Shown: piece after piece, positions 44,248 to 58,800 of the stretch | How the letters are laid out: every line of letters begins with the position of its first letter | Numbering within the stretch: the stretch's first letter is position 1 | Assembly (NCBI RefSeq): GCF_901709675.1 | Contig: NC_051101.1 | Span: forward strand, 9,754,501-9,818,500 | Source: Syngnathus acus | Taxonomy: Eukaryota; Chordata; Actinopteri; Syngnathiformes; Syngnathidae | DNA: 64,000 nucleotides | Direction: 5' to 3' | The notes under the pieces: model-generated | Seen by the model: only the letters and a program-made list of their open reading frames with translations | Databases searched by the model: none | What the model was told of the DNA's origin: nothing | Program-made: the position numbers and the translations under genes

Positions 44248-46088
44248 AACCTAAAATGACACAAAGTGTCGAAAAGCATCCACCAACTCTGCGGACATTT
44301 AAACAGAGATAGCCTCTGCTTTTGCATCAGTATTCCCAAACATCTGTCGTGACAGCTGAGGTAGAATCCTTGCAATAAGTTGGAAGTGACTCTGTTCTTT
44401 TTTTTTTTTGTCGTTTTTTTTTGTCGCTAAGTGATTGACACTTAACAATCTGGGCTCCATCCCAGTGATTGGACATGCAAAATGGGCACAAAGGTTGACA
44501 CACACGTATAAAGTTTGCTCAAAAATGTTTGAGGAGGGGGGGAAACAGAAATAAAAGATGGGGGTTAAATCGACGTGGGTTTAAGGAGGCAAACAGTGCT
44601 CGCTTTACTTTTCTGGCATTCTCTATGAGCGTCAGTTTGTTGCCACAACATGGAAATGAAATCAAATTAAAATATTCTTTAAAATACCTGGTTCCAAAAA
44701 GAAAAAGCCATATATGTATGATTCGCGTGCCTCAACAGAAAAATTCAAGTACATTAGTGAAACAAAGGACAACACTTGTAAACAAAACAAAACGGGCACT
44801 ACAAATGGAGCTGTACACCCACCACCGTTTATACAAAACAACCGTTCACCATTAAAAGTCAAAATCAAAACGCGAATAAATATCACGACTAATTTCAAAC
44901 AGTGTGAATTGAATTACGCTCATTAAAGACAGTACTGAACATCACTAAGAACAACATTTCCTTACTATCTTAAATTAGGTGCCGAGTGCATCGTCCCCCC
45001 CGGGCTCCGTTTCCGACGTTGACGGCTCGTTGTGAAGCAAAGTGTGCGCACCGTGTTTACAACGAGCCCGTTGCGGGAGCTGAACGCTCGCACGTGCACA
45101 CTCAATGGCAATTTACACTAGCTCCCTGATTTACAGATCAACAGTATCGGGTTTCGCAAAATTTGTGCTGCCATTTATATGCAACTGCGGTACAGTCTTG
45201 TTGGAATAGCTGAAGAGTAGAACGGAATAACTTTTTTTTTTTCTTTTTTAAAATAAAAACTGATCTCCATCACTCTTACCTTTTGGTTTGGGTAGTGTTG
45301 CTACATATACTGTACATCAAGAAAGTCTTCTCATTTCACTGAAATGTTTAACTCTAAAAAAAAAAAATGGACAGCGAAGATGATGAATTATCCAATGATG
45401 TTAAGTACTGAGAGAGTGCATTTCTTTAAAATATGCATTCTGCGCAGGGGTGAACACTCAGCAAACTAATCCTCGTCTGCAGGACATCGTCGTCCTGAGA
45501 AAACCCTTCAATGCTTAGCACCGTGGTTGTCATCTGGAAGAGGGGAAAGAAAAGCACTAAAACATGTCCACAAAAAGATGTGCACATCGTAAAATAAGGT
45601 TTGGGTGAATATATGGCGAAAGAACTGACTTCACGACAACACACATGGGGGATTAATATTCCCTTCACTATAGGATGGAGCAAAGATAATTGCGGATGTA
45701 CGATTGAAAGACAAGAAAAGAAAAAAAAGACTTCTCTCAAAGCCAAGCTGTAACTTGGCAGCATTAATTTTGACAGATAAGGCTTGATGTGTGTGTCCAA
45801 GAAACGTCGCTGGGGATTCCACAGTGAACCGGAAGCCCCGGCTGTATTATAAATAATCAAACCGTGAGTCGTCGTAATAGGCAGCCTAGGGTACCCTTCA
45901 AACACGCATCAGTGTCGGACAACCTCGTCTTCCGCTCCTCCAAACCGTGCACGCGGAGCAAACATGTCTCGATAGTGGCTAGTTTGCGTTCTGCGCCGAG
46001 TGCCTTCAACATGCCGGAGCTCCATCCAGTGCCACCTTAATTTAAGGCTTTCTAGTAAACACAAATCTCTCAGTCTCAAACAGACCTC
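43867..46088 (-). other. kmt2b: Predicted kmt2b 3' untranslated region with poly(A) signal
   Basis: No coding sequence was found between the zbtb32 and kmt2b stop codons. On the minus strand AATAAA occurs at 43872-43867, so a 3' UTR of about 2.2 kb is possible. It contains a (CA)n microsatellite (44214-44245), several A and T homopolymers and AT-rich sequence typical of vertebrate 3' UTRs. Nearer alternative signals may exist; transcript ends are needed to choose. Confidence 0.5.
44214..44245. repeat. (AC)n microsatellite
   Basis: About sixteen AC dinucleotides lie within the predicted kmt2b 3' UTR. Confidence 0.95.
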
Positions 46089-46820
46089 TTAGTTGAGGAA
46101 ACGTCGACAGCGCCGGGCGCCGCAGTTACAGTTGAGCTTGTTGCTGGCGTCTTCGATGGGGAACTTGTAGTCGTAGGTGAGCTCCTCTCCTCTGTAGATC
46201 TTGCGCAAAGCAAAGATGACGATGTGCTTGCGGCCCTCCACGTTGATCACTCGCGAGTAGCAGTTGGGCTCACAGGAGTGGTTGATGAATCTGGCGGCGT
46301 TGCCGTGCATGGTCGCATCCACCACGTCAAAATCGTCGATGCGGAACATGTAACAGCCGATACCCTGGCAAGAAGAGCAACAAACTCATTTTTCTCATCT
46401 CCCTATTTTTTTTTTCCAAAATCAGTGTTTGCTCACTATGCTGGGTACGAGTCAGAGCTCCACGAGTGAAACGCACCTTGCCATCGTAGTACTTCTCCCT
46501 TTTGTCAGTGAGCACCGAGCGAATGACAATGCCGGCGTATTCGATGACCATCTCTCCTGCTTCAATGTTCCTCTTGCAGAAGAGTCCACGCCCATGGATT
46601 GCAGACCTACATCAAAAAATCAATTGACCTTACTCAGGGAACGTATGATTTTCTTCAAATCAAGCAATATTCACTATACAAACTTGGATCATAAATCAAA
46701 ACTGGTCTCGGTACTCGCTCAAAAGTCAGAGCTGACCTGTAGACGCCGACAGCCTCTTTTGATGTCCTTTCCAAATGTCTGAAGCGCATGGCCATTGGCA
46801 ACTCCAAGCTCGTGGCCCGT
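46089..46820 (-). CDS. kmt2b: kmt2b exons 34-36: SET and post-SET catalytic domain
   Basis: Exons are 46820-46737, 46606-46477 and 46364-46089. SET motifs are [31 protein letters not shown] (cofactor-binding Asn-His) and [10 protein letters not shown] (catalytic Tyr). The post-SET zinc cysteines are in [14 protein letters not shown], followed by TAA. All catalytic and cofactor residues of the family are present, so the enzyme should be active. Human KMT2B has PCNCGAK where this protein has NCNCGAR. Confidence 0.97.
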
Positions 46821-49800
46821 CTAAGACAGGAGAGAATTGGGTCAGCTTTAATTCTGAGAAATACGGTGGGACTAACTGGAAAATGTTTAAGACAGCGCCT
46901 GACCTTGTGGACTTCAAAAGAACATCATCTTCTTCATCATCATAAGAGCCAATGTCAGGAAGCTGCCTATGCTGGGATGCCAGGAAGTTGAACATGTCAA
47001 ATGTGGATTTTCTGTTGGGAGAAAGTATTTCAGGTTTGAATGAGTATTTGTCTCTTAAGGTTAAAAAAAAAAAGTAAGAACAAGGCAAAGAGGATTTTAT
47101 CCACACACCTAAGGTAGAATTCGGAGCGGGCACAGCCAGTGGGATTGACGGGCAGGTCGTCTTCCTGGCTGAACTGCTTGAAGAAACGGAAGGCGTGGTG
47201 TTGGCAGCGATGCGCCCCTTCAAGTTGTTCCAGCAAGAAGACCACAGCGTCGTGGAGCAGACCGAGCATTCGGGCACCTGTGATCCTCTGGAAAGCCAGA
47301 GGTCTCAACTTTGCAATTGCTCGCGCCTCTTGCACACCATCTATCACCGCTTTCCAAGCAACTGGAGGGACAGTTGAGAAACACATAGGTTAGGGGTGAA
47401 TTCACGAGAAACGGGGTTCAAATCAGTCAGACTCACCCTCAATAGTGTCTGCCTCCACATTGAAGCCATCATCACTGCTTATCTGGAATCGCAAGTGAGG
47501 CTGATCTTTGTTTGGCAAACACTCGTCATCCTCATCAGAGAGTTGCGATTCATCATCAGAGGCAGAAGCTGCGCCTAAAAATGCAAATTTATAGTAAGAA
47601 AAATGATCACACGGTTTTATCAAACATGTTACAATTAATCTATTAATTTGGGGATTAGATAAATAAGACCACTTTGGATGTGATGCACTTAATGTATGGA
47701 TAATATCAATGTGAACTGTACCAGAGTATTTCTTCCAATCACTAAAGGTGCTGTGACCCGCCGGCTCCAAAGTTTGCTGCTTGCCATATTCACCCCGAGA
47801 CATATGGTCCCACGCTTCACACCTGGAGATAAACAAAAGCGGATGTAATAGATGACAGAAGATTTGAGGGTCGCTCAGAACTTAACGAGCAATATACTAC
47901 CAATCAAGTTTCCAGGAAATACGGTATGCAAATAAAGTGCCATGGTTGAAATTAATATATTGAGAAAACATTTCTTACCCGGAGCTTTCAGAATCACTTT
48001 GACGCTCCTGTTTTAAGTCATCCAGGTTCAATATTCCTTTAACAGTCGGAGTCTTGATGCGAACTCCAGAGGCCCTGCTGGAGACACTCGATGAGCTTGC
48101 TCGCTTGCACTCGTCCTCGCTGGTTGGGGCAGAGGCCAGGAAATCCACTTTAGACTTCTTTGTGACGATACGGTCGGAAAGCGAAGACACTCTCTTCATG
48201 CGGACGTGGGTGCGAGGGCGGGATGCGGGTACTGTTTTGGGGCATGGTGCTGGAGGTTCGGGCTCAATGAGTAGACCAGGAGGCAAAACCAGTGAGGAGG
48301 GGCTAAGTGTTCGAAGCCCGCTCCATTTGGGGGTGTAGTTGCTTGCCATTGCTTGGTTGATAATTGCTTCGGCGCTCTCTGCAGGAGATGCGTCGGAACT
48401 CTTTGTCGATAAAGGGTTCTGTCCGCTGGCCTTGGAGGACTTGCATTTTTTGGACCCGCTGGATTCTTTCTTTTTCTTTGTCTTTTTCATTTCAGGGGCA
48501 GTTTCCTCTTTTGGCTTTTTGGGATTCTTCTTTGCCTTTTTAACGTTAATTGATGACAACGCCCCATTGCTATTGTGAGTAAGCAACTGTGCAATGGTGG
48601 TAGGACTCTGCTCTGCAGGAGTGGCTGCCGTGGAAGCGGTGGACATTACGATGGGCCCAGGGGGTGGAGTAGGCATGTTTCCGGCTGCGGCGAGCGTAGC
48701 CGACAGTGCATTGCTTTGCAAAAGACTGGCGATCTGAGTGACACAGTTAAAGGATGGAGCATTAGGATTTGGCAGCTGGAATGTGTTGCTGTCTGGGCTC
48801 TTGACAAAAATCTGCCCCAGACGGTTCACCAACAAGACATGGGGTGTAGGGTCCACATTTGGACCTCCAACTTCCTTCACAGTAAGAATGGCATGACCGG
48901 GCAGTGCTGGGGATACCACAGGCTGCTGAGGTTCTAAAGCAGGCCTTGGTGACGAAAAATTGATTGAGATTGTGTGACCAGATGTCACGTCCTTCTGCAA
49001 GGCTGAAGAGCTATAGCCATTTAAAATCACTGGGGTTGTGATGGTTTGGGCTGGTAGCGGAGCGGACACGCTAAGTCGAGAAAGAGAAGATACTGAAGTA
49101 GAGGAAGAAACAATGGTGACAGCTGTCAAACCCAAAGGCATTGCCTGGGTGGAGCGCACAGGTACCGAGATACTGCCAGAGGTTACTGCTTGGACAGATG
49201 GCCCTGATAATAACGGTTCATTTTGGGGTGCAACATTTTGCAGAGTCGGCGTCGGGTCTCCGACAGGAGTTGAGGTGGCTGAGTCTTGTGACGTGTTAAC
49301 GGGCTGTAGTGTAATACTTGTGAGAGACGGTTGGGTGACACCTGGTAAACTGGAATACATTTGAGGAGAGTCTGAAGGTCCACGAGAAGGACATTGCACA
49401 TGTGCCAATTTTGGGGCAAGTTGGGAATGGTCGGTGGAATTTGCCATGGAGTTGCCTGGGATGTGGTTACCTAACACAGTGCAGGCCTCAGCTGAGGACG
49501 CAACGTTTCTGTTGTCAGGTTTTGACATCAGATGTTTCGACTCTTCAGCTTGTCGGGATTCCAGTTGTGTGCATTCCAGTACAGGAACCGGCTTTCCTAA
49601 ATGGGGCTCAGAGTCATTTGTAGGCACTGCAGAGGCAAATTCTACAGAGGAACTCCTGAGCAAGTCCTCAGAATGGGAGCTGTCAGGCAGGTTTGTCAGT
49701 AAATTAGGGTTCCCCTCCAGGGTAGGAAGCACACTTTCCTGACTTGTGTCAGCTTTTTCCACATTGTGAGAAGAGGCCATGATCTCTTTTGAGGATCCTG

Positions 49801-52800
49801 GAAGATTTTGAGATAAGCTCGTCAGAGGTGACGAATCATTGTGCTTGAAATTTGATGGCACTATGAAGTTCTGATTCTGAATTGGATTGGTTTTAGTCAA
49901 TGTTTCCGATTCGGGGATACCGCTGTTAGTTAGGCTGTTGGTTGGAATCTTTTTACCAGAACAATCAACTTTCTGAGAATTATCACTAGGAGAGATGCTG
50001 GCATCACTCTCCGTTCCATCATCTACTCCATCCAACTGAGCCATGTTTCTGGAGGTAGTGGACGTGGGAGACTTGGAACGCTCTTTCGACCCAGGACAGC
50101 TGACAACAGTCCGAGAGAAGTCAAAGTAATGTTCCATATCGTCATCAGAGGAAGTATTGCCGAGGTCATTCCTGCCTGAGGCTGCCGACCGTGGCAGACT
50201 GGCAACGAGGGATTTTCTTTTCTGCGCCTCTTGGGCTCGACCCCAAAATTCTTCTTGATCATCACCTTCCACCACAATTTGTCCACCACAGTTCATAGCC
50301 ACAACTTCATTCAGGACTGTCTCTTCAATTTCCAATTCTGTCCTCATCTCTTGTCCCAGAGTAATGTTGGGATCCTTGTGATATGAAGTAAACCGAAATC
50401 CGTCTTCATCTTTCTGTTCGTCCAAGTCCCTCTGAGGTGAAGTGCCGTTTGCGGGAGAAACATCTTCCGGCTCCGGTGATGCCAGGAAATTGTGTGGCAC
50501 TTCAACAGAATCTGATTGGCTCAGATCAAAAGATAACCGAGTCCTTGGTAAATTCTGTATGGATGGAGAGAATGACAGACTTGGAGATGCAAATGGTCCT
50601 GCACTGTCCTGCCAGGGAGACTGAGGAAAGAAAGCTGAGGCACAATGGGACTTTGCATTACCAGGGCAACGAACTGAGGAAGCATTTCTGCCCCCGACTG
50701 GGCGGGCTAATGAAGAATTTATCAGGCTGTCTGAAGTGGCACTTGAGAAAAGTGGGGAAGTTGGAAGAGATTTTCCTGCACGAAGAGAGACTGGTCCCGT
50801 TGGGGGCCCCAGAGGAGCAGGAGACTTGTTACTGCGTAGGCTTGTTGCCTGGGTGTGGGGGTTGTGGCGTCGAGCTCTTCTTGTTTCCTCCAGATCACTT
50901 ACTGTTAGTATATGGTGAGGTTTTATTGGGATTGCTCCTGGGAAGAAAACGGAAACCAATCTATAGCTTAAACGATGACAAGCTTCAACTATTTATAGGG
51001 CTAAGTATTTCTCATCAAACAAATTCATACAAAGCAACACTTTACCTGGGGATGGCAAAGGTCGGGACATTCCTCCAGCTGGTCTCCTGGTTTGGGGATA
51101 GCTGGGAATCTTTGGCTTTGCTCCATGATCTGGTTTTGTTGAGTGGAAAAGGCGTTCCTCAGGGTGGATCTGTGATTCTGATTTATCACTCACATGGGTC
51201 TCGGATTCTGATTTATAAAAAAAAAAAAAAACATTGCTATTTTGTTATAATTGATTCTTCTACTGCGATAATCATTCTTGAAAATATTTACAAAAGAACA
51301 AGACGAATACCTGGTAACGGACAGGGGTTGTGCTCGATGGTGTGATTGTCTCCTTGGTCAGGCATCTCCTCAATGGGGTTCTCTGGTATTAAAGGTTGGA
51401 CTTCACGGACTGTGCATGTGTATTTGCATTTTTGCAGTGGATTCATGGTGCTCCAGTACCAGCGAGAACACCTAAGGAAAGAAAACAAGAGTTTTAAGAA
51501 ATGTGTCAGTAATCTCAGGTTTGCATAGAACCAAAGGTAACTTACTGAAATCCCACAGGAAACAATTTCCCTTTGTTTGCTGAAAGCTCTGACAGGACAC
51601 CAAGTTTATCAATCTGTAGAGAACCTGTTCAGATATACATAGAATGAAATGAATGTGGGTGGAGTCAGTATTGCAACCAAAAGTTATAAAAGTAGTGACT
51701 TAAGCCATACCAATCATGACATTGATTAACTCGGGCTCCAGTCCAGTTAAGAACTTTCTGCGGAGGCTGATTCCTTCAAAATCCACATATACCCGTCGGT
51801 TGACTTCAAACTCCTGACCGCTTATCATCTTCACAACAACAACAACATTTTTCTTATCAAACTCAAAACAAAACACCTACCACAATATTTAGAAAGGACC
51901 TCTCCGTTACCTTTCCACTGATCAGATGCTTATGTTTGTGACAGTAGACCTTCTTGTCATCCTGGAATACACAGTGTCGGGAGCGGGCACACATGAAGTG
52001 ATAGTTGCTCTGACAAGAAGTCAGGCAGCAGCCAACGGTGGCGCCTGTTTGGTTGCACCTTTCACATCGCTAGCAGCAAAAGAGGATAGATGGGGACAAC
52101 ATTTGACTTGATGGAGCAGGAGACGTTATAAAAAAAAAAATAATAATACTATTCAGTGAGCTTTTACATTGGTTAAGTAAAGCAATGTATAAAGTAACGA
52201 ACCATCAAGCGACCCCTTGTGACAGCACTGTGTACATGCAGTAAAGCGCCGTTGTCCTCTTCAAACACTTCAGCTGACCACAGAGAACAGTTGACATGTG
52301 CCCACTCATTCTGGCCCAGGTACAACAACCTGCCCGCATCCTGAAAAACAGCACAAATGTTTTCAACTTTCCATCTTGCTGTTAAATAGGCAAACATTTA
52401 CAAAAGGTGTTAGTGTCTTGGACATTTTATGTTGAACACATTACTTACGTTAGGTTTACGGTCTCCGTATTTTTGGCACAAGGAGCACTGTCTCTCATCA
52501 TCCTTCGACCAACCTGTGTCCAGATCTGCTTTTGAAAACCGTCCCCTTTTTCCTGCGCATATGTGAAAATAAAAATGTAAATTAGATGCACTTTCAAATT
52601 ACATCAAATAATTTTAAATCAGATTGAAAAGCCCACACGCAAACAACTTCTTTATCACCTCCAATCTAGTGTTCAGAATGTTACCTTTCAATTTGTGCCG
52701 GAAAGCAATGCTGGCTTTGAAGTGGTTCCAGCTTGAATGCGCTGCTGCCATTGGAAGACCCATTTCATCTTTCCTTTCATCTGAACCTTCTCCATTGTCA

Positions 52801-55800
52801 TCCAAGAGTTCCAAAGGAGTTCGAGAATGGAGCCCTTCCCTCTCCTGCCACTGGGCATAGACATGCTCGGTGGTAGGAGGATGAACAGCATGTGACAGCA
52901 TCCCCCTGTAGTGCATTTCATTATTATATTATTGACAACCAGTGAGTGAACCTAGGACCAAACAAGTTTTGCCAGCAATAAACTTATAAGTCAAGCAATG
53001 AGTCATTACTCACATGGGCAGTGTTTTGGTACACGAGTTCCAAACTTTAGGGTCTTGACTGTTGAACCAATTGAAGACCTCTTCAAGCAGCTTAGGGAAA
53101 AAAAAAAAAACAGTTGGAGTTACAAATGTATCAGAAATTTATCACAGACAACCGTAACATCTGCTGTTTAATTCTCATCTTGATGACAATGTGTGCCCAA
53201 GGTTATTTACATAGTGTCGTTTTATGACAGCACTGTAAAAACACATTTCGAAGAACAACCGCCCAATAATACAAATTTTATTATCCCTGAAAGAGTTTGA
53301 ATGAAAATGTCAACTGATTGATGATGCAGAACATTTAAATGAAAACACACTTCAAGAGTTAAAAGAAGCATTTATCGAGGGGCATCAGATGCTGCAAAAG
53401 AAAAATGCATACCTTTAAATAATATGAGCGTGCCAAGGCAGTGGGTCTTTGCTCTTCTGGAAGGCTTTCTTCTTGTTCGAGCCTTTTTCTCACCACCTGG
53501 ACTACATCTTCATGGAACATTTTCTGTCAAGAAATAATCCAAAAAATTAACGGTCGCAAACAGTTTTTCTTGCCACAAAGAAATTGTGAACATGTTTGAC
53601 GTAAGACGTGTTTGGACTCACCAACGTTGTATAAAGGCCTTTGTCAAACTTCTTGCCCACAGCTCGGAGGTCACAGGCGGGTCCTTCGATTCCACTGTCA
53701 GGTTCCACCAACTTTTCACACTAGTAGAATAGTAGCATAATGTGCACACGGTATTTTATGTTTTGTATTTGAATCATTTTTGCAAAGTTTCTAAATTTCT
53801 TTTTGACACGTTAAAATAGGGCTGAGTGTCTAACCTGTGAGCAGGTAACAAGGTGCTGGGTGAGGGTGGAAGACAGCAAGCAGGCGAGAACCTTCTCTAC
53901 TCCAGATCGGAGCTCGATGTAGAGAAGTTCTCTCCAGGCACTGGGTTGAGTCACACTGCATGGCCGACACGAATACACCACACTCTCTGGTAAGCTGGAT
54001 AGGATCTCATACAGTTCATCTGAAATGTGTGGACAGGAAGACAGAAGAAGTTAGCAGAGGTGTCAAAATTGTCAAATCGAAAGCGAAATATTACCTGTTA
54101 GATCCTCACACTTGGCATGTACCCAGTGGTTACATGTGCCGCACTGCATCATCTGACTGTCGTAGTCATTGTCCTCATAGCACTTGAAGCAGATTGGGCA
54201 ATAGTTACCTGATGAGACAAAACAGAGTCGGTTCAAATAAAGGTGATAATAATGTAAAATGACTTTGGAATTCAGGTTACTGCTAATGATCAAGGAAAAC
54301 TGCATCAGCTTACCCTGTTCATAGAGTTGGGAACAATCTGGACAGAGTCCTTTCTCGTGGTTCCAATCGATGTCCCAGCTCTTTCCCGGTGTGACCCCAC
54401 AACTCTTGCACCTGATGCATGTCATACAAACCTACAAACAAGACGGTCACATTGACGTGTTAAACAATCCGAAAGCGTCGAGGAAACATGCGAGATTAAA
54501 TTTTTTTTAAACACGAGTAACCCACCCAAGCTTTCCTTTTCTTGTTTTGTTTTGGATAATTTGGTCCAAGACAGGAAGCGTGATAGCAGTTCTGACATCG
54601 TTCGCACTCCAACAAGGGCTGAGGGAGAATGTTTGAAAAACGAGAGTGAGGTTTGTTTATTTAAATTAAAAAAAAAATGAAAAAAACATGAGTTGCGGTG
54701 TGTACCTTTGATTGCTTGTTTTTCCTTCCACAAACATGGCAAAACTTGCAATGACGACAGCACCAGTTTTCCTTATTTTCCACTGAGGGGCGCTCTGACT
54801 CTTCAAGGCAAAACCAGTGGAAGGGCTCACAGCACACTTGGCAATACAACATCTAGAAATGAGACATGTAAGGTTTGAAAATGCATTGTAACTGTACAGT
54901 AGTCGTTATATTTCAATGTAAGAAGCGCATAAGAACTTTCAAAATTACCTCGTGTTGCCCTTTACTGGCACAAAGTAGGCACACATGAGGTGGCATGTTG
55001 GGTGCAGAGGTCAGGATACTTAAACCACCCATGTTCCAAACATTCTCCAAGGTACAGTCCTCCTAAAAAGCAATTTATAACACAATGACTTTGCCTTACT
55101 TTACGAAACCGTGTCTGTCATCGCAAACGCTTTTCCTTGAATGGGTAGTTACTAATTTGTGTTTCAAATTCCCCTACAAAAAATGTGCCCACACAGGAAA
55201 ATAGTTTGCTGCTATGCACAATGTGAATTCAAGAAATAGAAGCTGTTCTTTATACTGTATATAAAAAGAAAACAAATTGGTTACTTGGTATGAAGTGGAA
55301 TATTTTATATCTCTTTTGTATTCATAACTGCTGTTTAATAAAAATATATATATATATCAGAGTATGTGATTATTTGATAGAATTTAGTAAAGTAGGAAAT
55401 GCAAAAATATTCAATAGCCACAGCCAACACCTGCCAATTTGTTTGTCATTTTATAACCGGTATTTAATAAAACCCTTGCATCATTCACATTATCCAACTC
55501 CCCCAGCTGCATCTGCTTATGATTGAGAGAGCATAAGTAAATCTAGAGTCCGTTTCTAATCTGGATTTAAAATTTGTGATGAAATCTGTGAGCCGCACCC
55601 TATCCCAAGACATACCTTGAAGTTGACTCGGATTTTATGGGTGGGTTTTGAAGACTCAACTTCCCTCTGCTCAAATCCATTAGCTAAGGCAGCCAGGACA
55701 CTTGGTGGCGTCTCCTCAAAGGAAGCCTGTGATGACAAACCCTGAAAGACAAACATAACTCGAAACGTGAGAGGGAACCATAAACCTGGAAGTACAAGTA

Positions 55801-58800
55801 CACATTAACCTCTTTTTGGAATCGCGCCTGATAAGGACGATAACATCCACTTCCGATCTGTTTCATACTGCTCACATAATTGATTAAGGGTCACCTCAGA
55901 TTTTCTAACCTTATCAGGTTTGCGTCGAACGGATGGCACACGATGTGAGCTAGATTTCCGATGCCGGATCTCGTCATCTGATATATCTCCCAGGAATCCA
56001 GACACAAAGTCTTTACGTGAGAGAAGTTTGACAATTAAGAGTTAATGCATCAAACTCAAAATCTTATCCACGTTGTATAGTGTAATGACTTTTACCGGGA
56101 GTCATACGAGGCCCATTGCCCTTCCTTCTGGCTGGTGAGGCTGAGCTGAGGTCCTTTTCATCCAGATCTGAATCATAGTCCACCAGGTCAAAGTAGATAC
56201 GCGGTTTTACGACACGTTTTGGCTGCTTCCTCACAGACGGACTGTTACTGTCTGCCTGGAGGCCAGAAGGCGAGTCTGCCACTCCCTCCATCCCTTCATC
56301 ATTACTTGAATGTCCTCCGCTGAAAGAGAACCGCCGTCGTTTTGAACCTTTAAAAGGAAAGAAAAAGAAAACACAACTTGTTGACTCCATAGCTTTTTAA
56401 GAAGGTATTTCAAAGAATTTGGAATTGAAGGACACGGGTGAGAATTTACCTTTAGGTGCAAATCTTCCACTGAGTCTTCGGGCTTTCCTCTCTTCAATTT
56501 GATCACATCTCTTGTACCTATTTGGGGATGCATGCACACATCTGTTATTCTCATTCACATTTCGACAAAGCTTATAATATTTAACTACTTACACACAACA
56601 CTGTCGTTTGGTGTTGGGACCACCAAACTTCGGTTTGTCAAGGCAGTTGATGCATCTCCCACAATCGTCTTCGTGGTTGCAACCCTTGCATACGCCGCAC
56701 CTCCGAGAGCGGTACCCGAAAGCTCCAAGTCCTTTTCGTTTCACAAAGCCGGAGGACGTCTTCCTGACCTTGGTGACTTTTGAATCGGAGAAATCGGGAC
56801 TATCTGATTCGGACAGGGAGCCATCTGCGACATCTGCAACACAAGAACGGAATTGAGAAACAAAAGACGGAATTTACGGCCTACAGACAAGGATCTAAAA
56901 CATTGTGACTATTGTTACAATACTTCCAGGGTATGACGTGAGCAAAACTAGAATGTGATTATTTTAATACCTAAGCAGCTTTTTATTTTTTAATAGAAAT
57001 CAGACACCATTTATATTTGGACTATTATTGTCTATTTATCTGCCTAATCAAGTGAAGGACATCACAAAATGTTGCCTTTTTTCCCCCCCCATCCAAGACA
57101 ATAGACATTTGTCAAGAGAAAACACCAGAACTGTCACAGATAATCAGCCCAGGCAACAAATGCTATACAGTATGTCAAATGAATAACCAGGAAAAAGAAA
57201 GGGGAAGTGACTATGAGCATCATCTGGCATTCCTACCCTTTGCGACAGCTGAGGGAGAGATGCCTGTTCTTTCGTGCAGAGGCAGAGCACTGAGCCTGGG
57301 AATGTCATCTGGTACCAACGCCCGAGGCTGCCCGAGCACCACAGAAGCGGCGCGGCACACATGCTTGATGCGTGGACCCCCTGCTTGACGGAACTCTTGG
57401 CACAGCGGTGAGATGAGCTGCAGCTAGAAGGCATAACAAATGCTCAACTGATGAGGGAGAGAACTGTCAGAGAGAATGCTTGCTCAAACATTAAATATGA
57501 CAGCATTTCATTGTCACATGTAGAATTTGTGTGCTTCAATATGTCAGCTTTAAACTAAACCCAGGTGGAAAATTCATTGTAATCTCGAGACCCAACAGAT
57601 AAGAGAGAAAGATGCAAGATATCTAGTTGGATCAATTGTTCTCCGCCAAGCCTTATTGATTTGCGCACTTACTTGTCCTTGAGATGGCTCCGTCTTGATT
57701 GAAACATCGGTCTCAAGCTGCACTTGCCGCTTCCTCTTTTGTCTCTTGGAGGTCAAATTTCTCGATCGCACACTGGCGGGTCCGGATAACAGCTTCAGAC
57801 ATACCGAAAAAAAGAAAAGAAAAGCATCATGTTAGCTTTATTCAATCATTTAGAAAATCAATAATAATAAATTAAAATCACCATTGTCAGATTGATAAAA
57901 ACAGATTATGCTGCTTAATTCATAATGCCGTATTTAGACTAGTGTGGTTGCGTATTGTGAAGAAATGTTAAATGTGTGATTTTTTTACCCCTGAGCACTT
58001 CATCTGTTTCTGCTGGTCAATCTTCATGAGCTGCACTTTGGCTTTTCTGAGCAAGTTGAACATTCGTTTATTCGCTCCTGTAAGTCGCGCCCTCTGTGAA
58101 GCTCCTTTTCCCAAATATGCGGGATGGTCATCTTCGCATATGGCCGACTCCTTTGTTGACTGCAGCTCGGCTATGGGTTGAGGAAAACGACATATTGTTG
58201 TTAGTGTACCGTTATAGATTTGAAATACAGAAATATACGAGATGTTTATAAATTACAGTATGGGTAATTAATGCCGCAAGTACCTGATGAAAGCTTGATG
58301 CCGTCCTTCCCTGCCGGATTCTCTTTTTCACCGTCCCGATTGGCAAGCAACTTGGACTTTGTCGCTTTAATGCAAACTTTTCTCACAACTCCTGGCGTGC
58401 CTAGGTCTTCTATTTTGAGTTTGGATTTCTCCAGAGCAGAGTCGGTGTTGCGCTGCCTCAAGCTAATGCTCATGGCCTCATCATCAAGTCCTTCAGCTAA
58501 ATCAACAGGCGACTGAAGCGATTTGCTACTTTCCATATCTGTTGAACTTTTGCATTGGGGAAGACCTTTGTGAAACTTGTTTAGTCTTTGATAAAAGTGA
58601 GCGGTTTGCTTGTGAAACTTGAGCGGCGGGGTCTTTTTCTGAACATCCAAAAGGCCGGCAGAAAAGACTTCTCGGGGTTTTTCAACTGGAGGAGATAAAA
58701 ATAGATTTTCGCATTGGTCCTCGGGAGTTTTGTCCAGTGTGAATATTTCCTCCGTCAACTCTGCAGGCAGCTCCCACTTCAAACCGGAGTCCTTCACAAG

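Noticed and set aside
50437-51345. 302-codon plus-strand open frame
   Set aside because: It is antisense to kmt2b exons 27-29, which have conserved protein sequence on the minus strand; composition is not protein-like.
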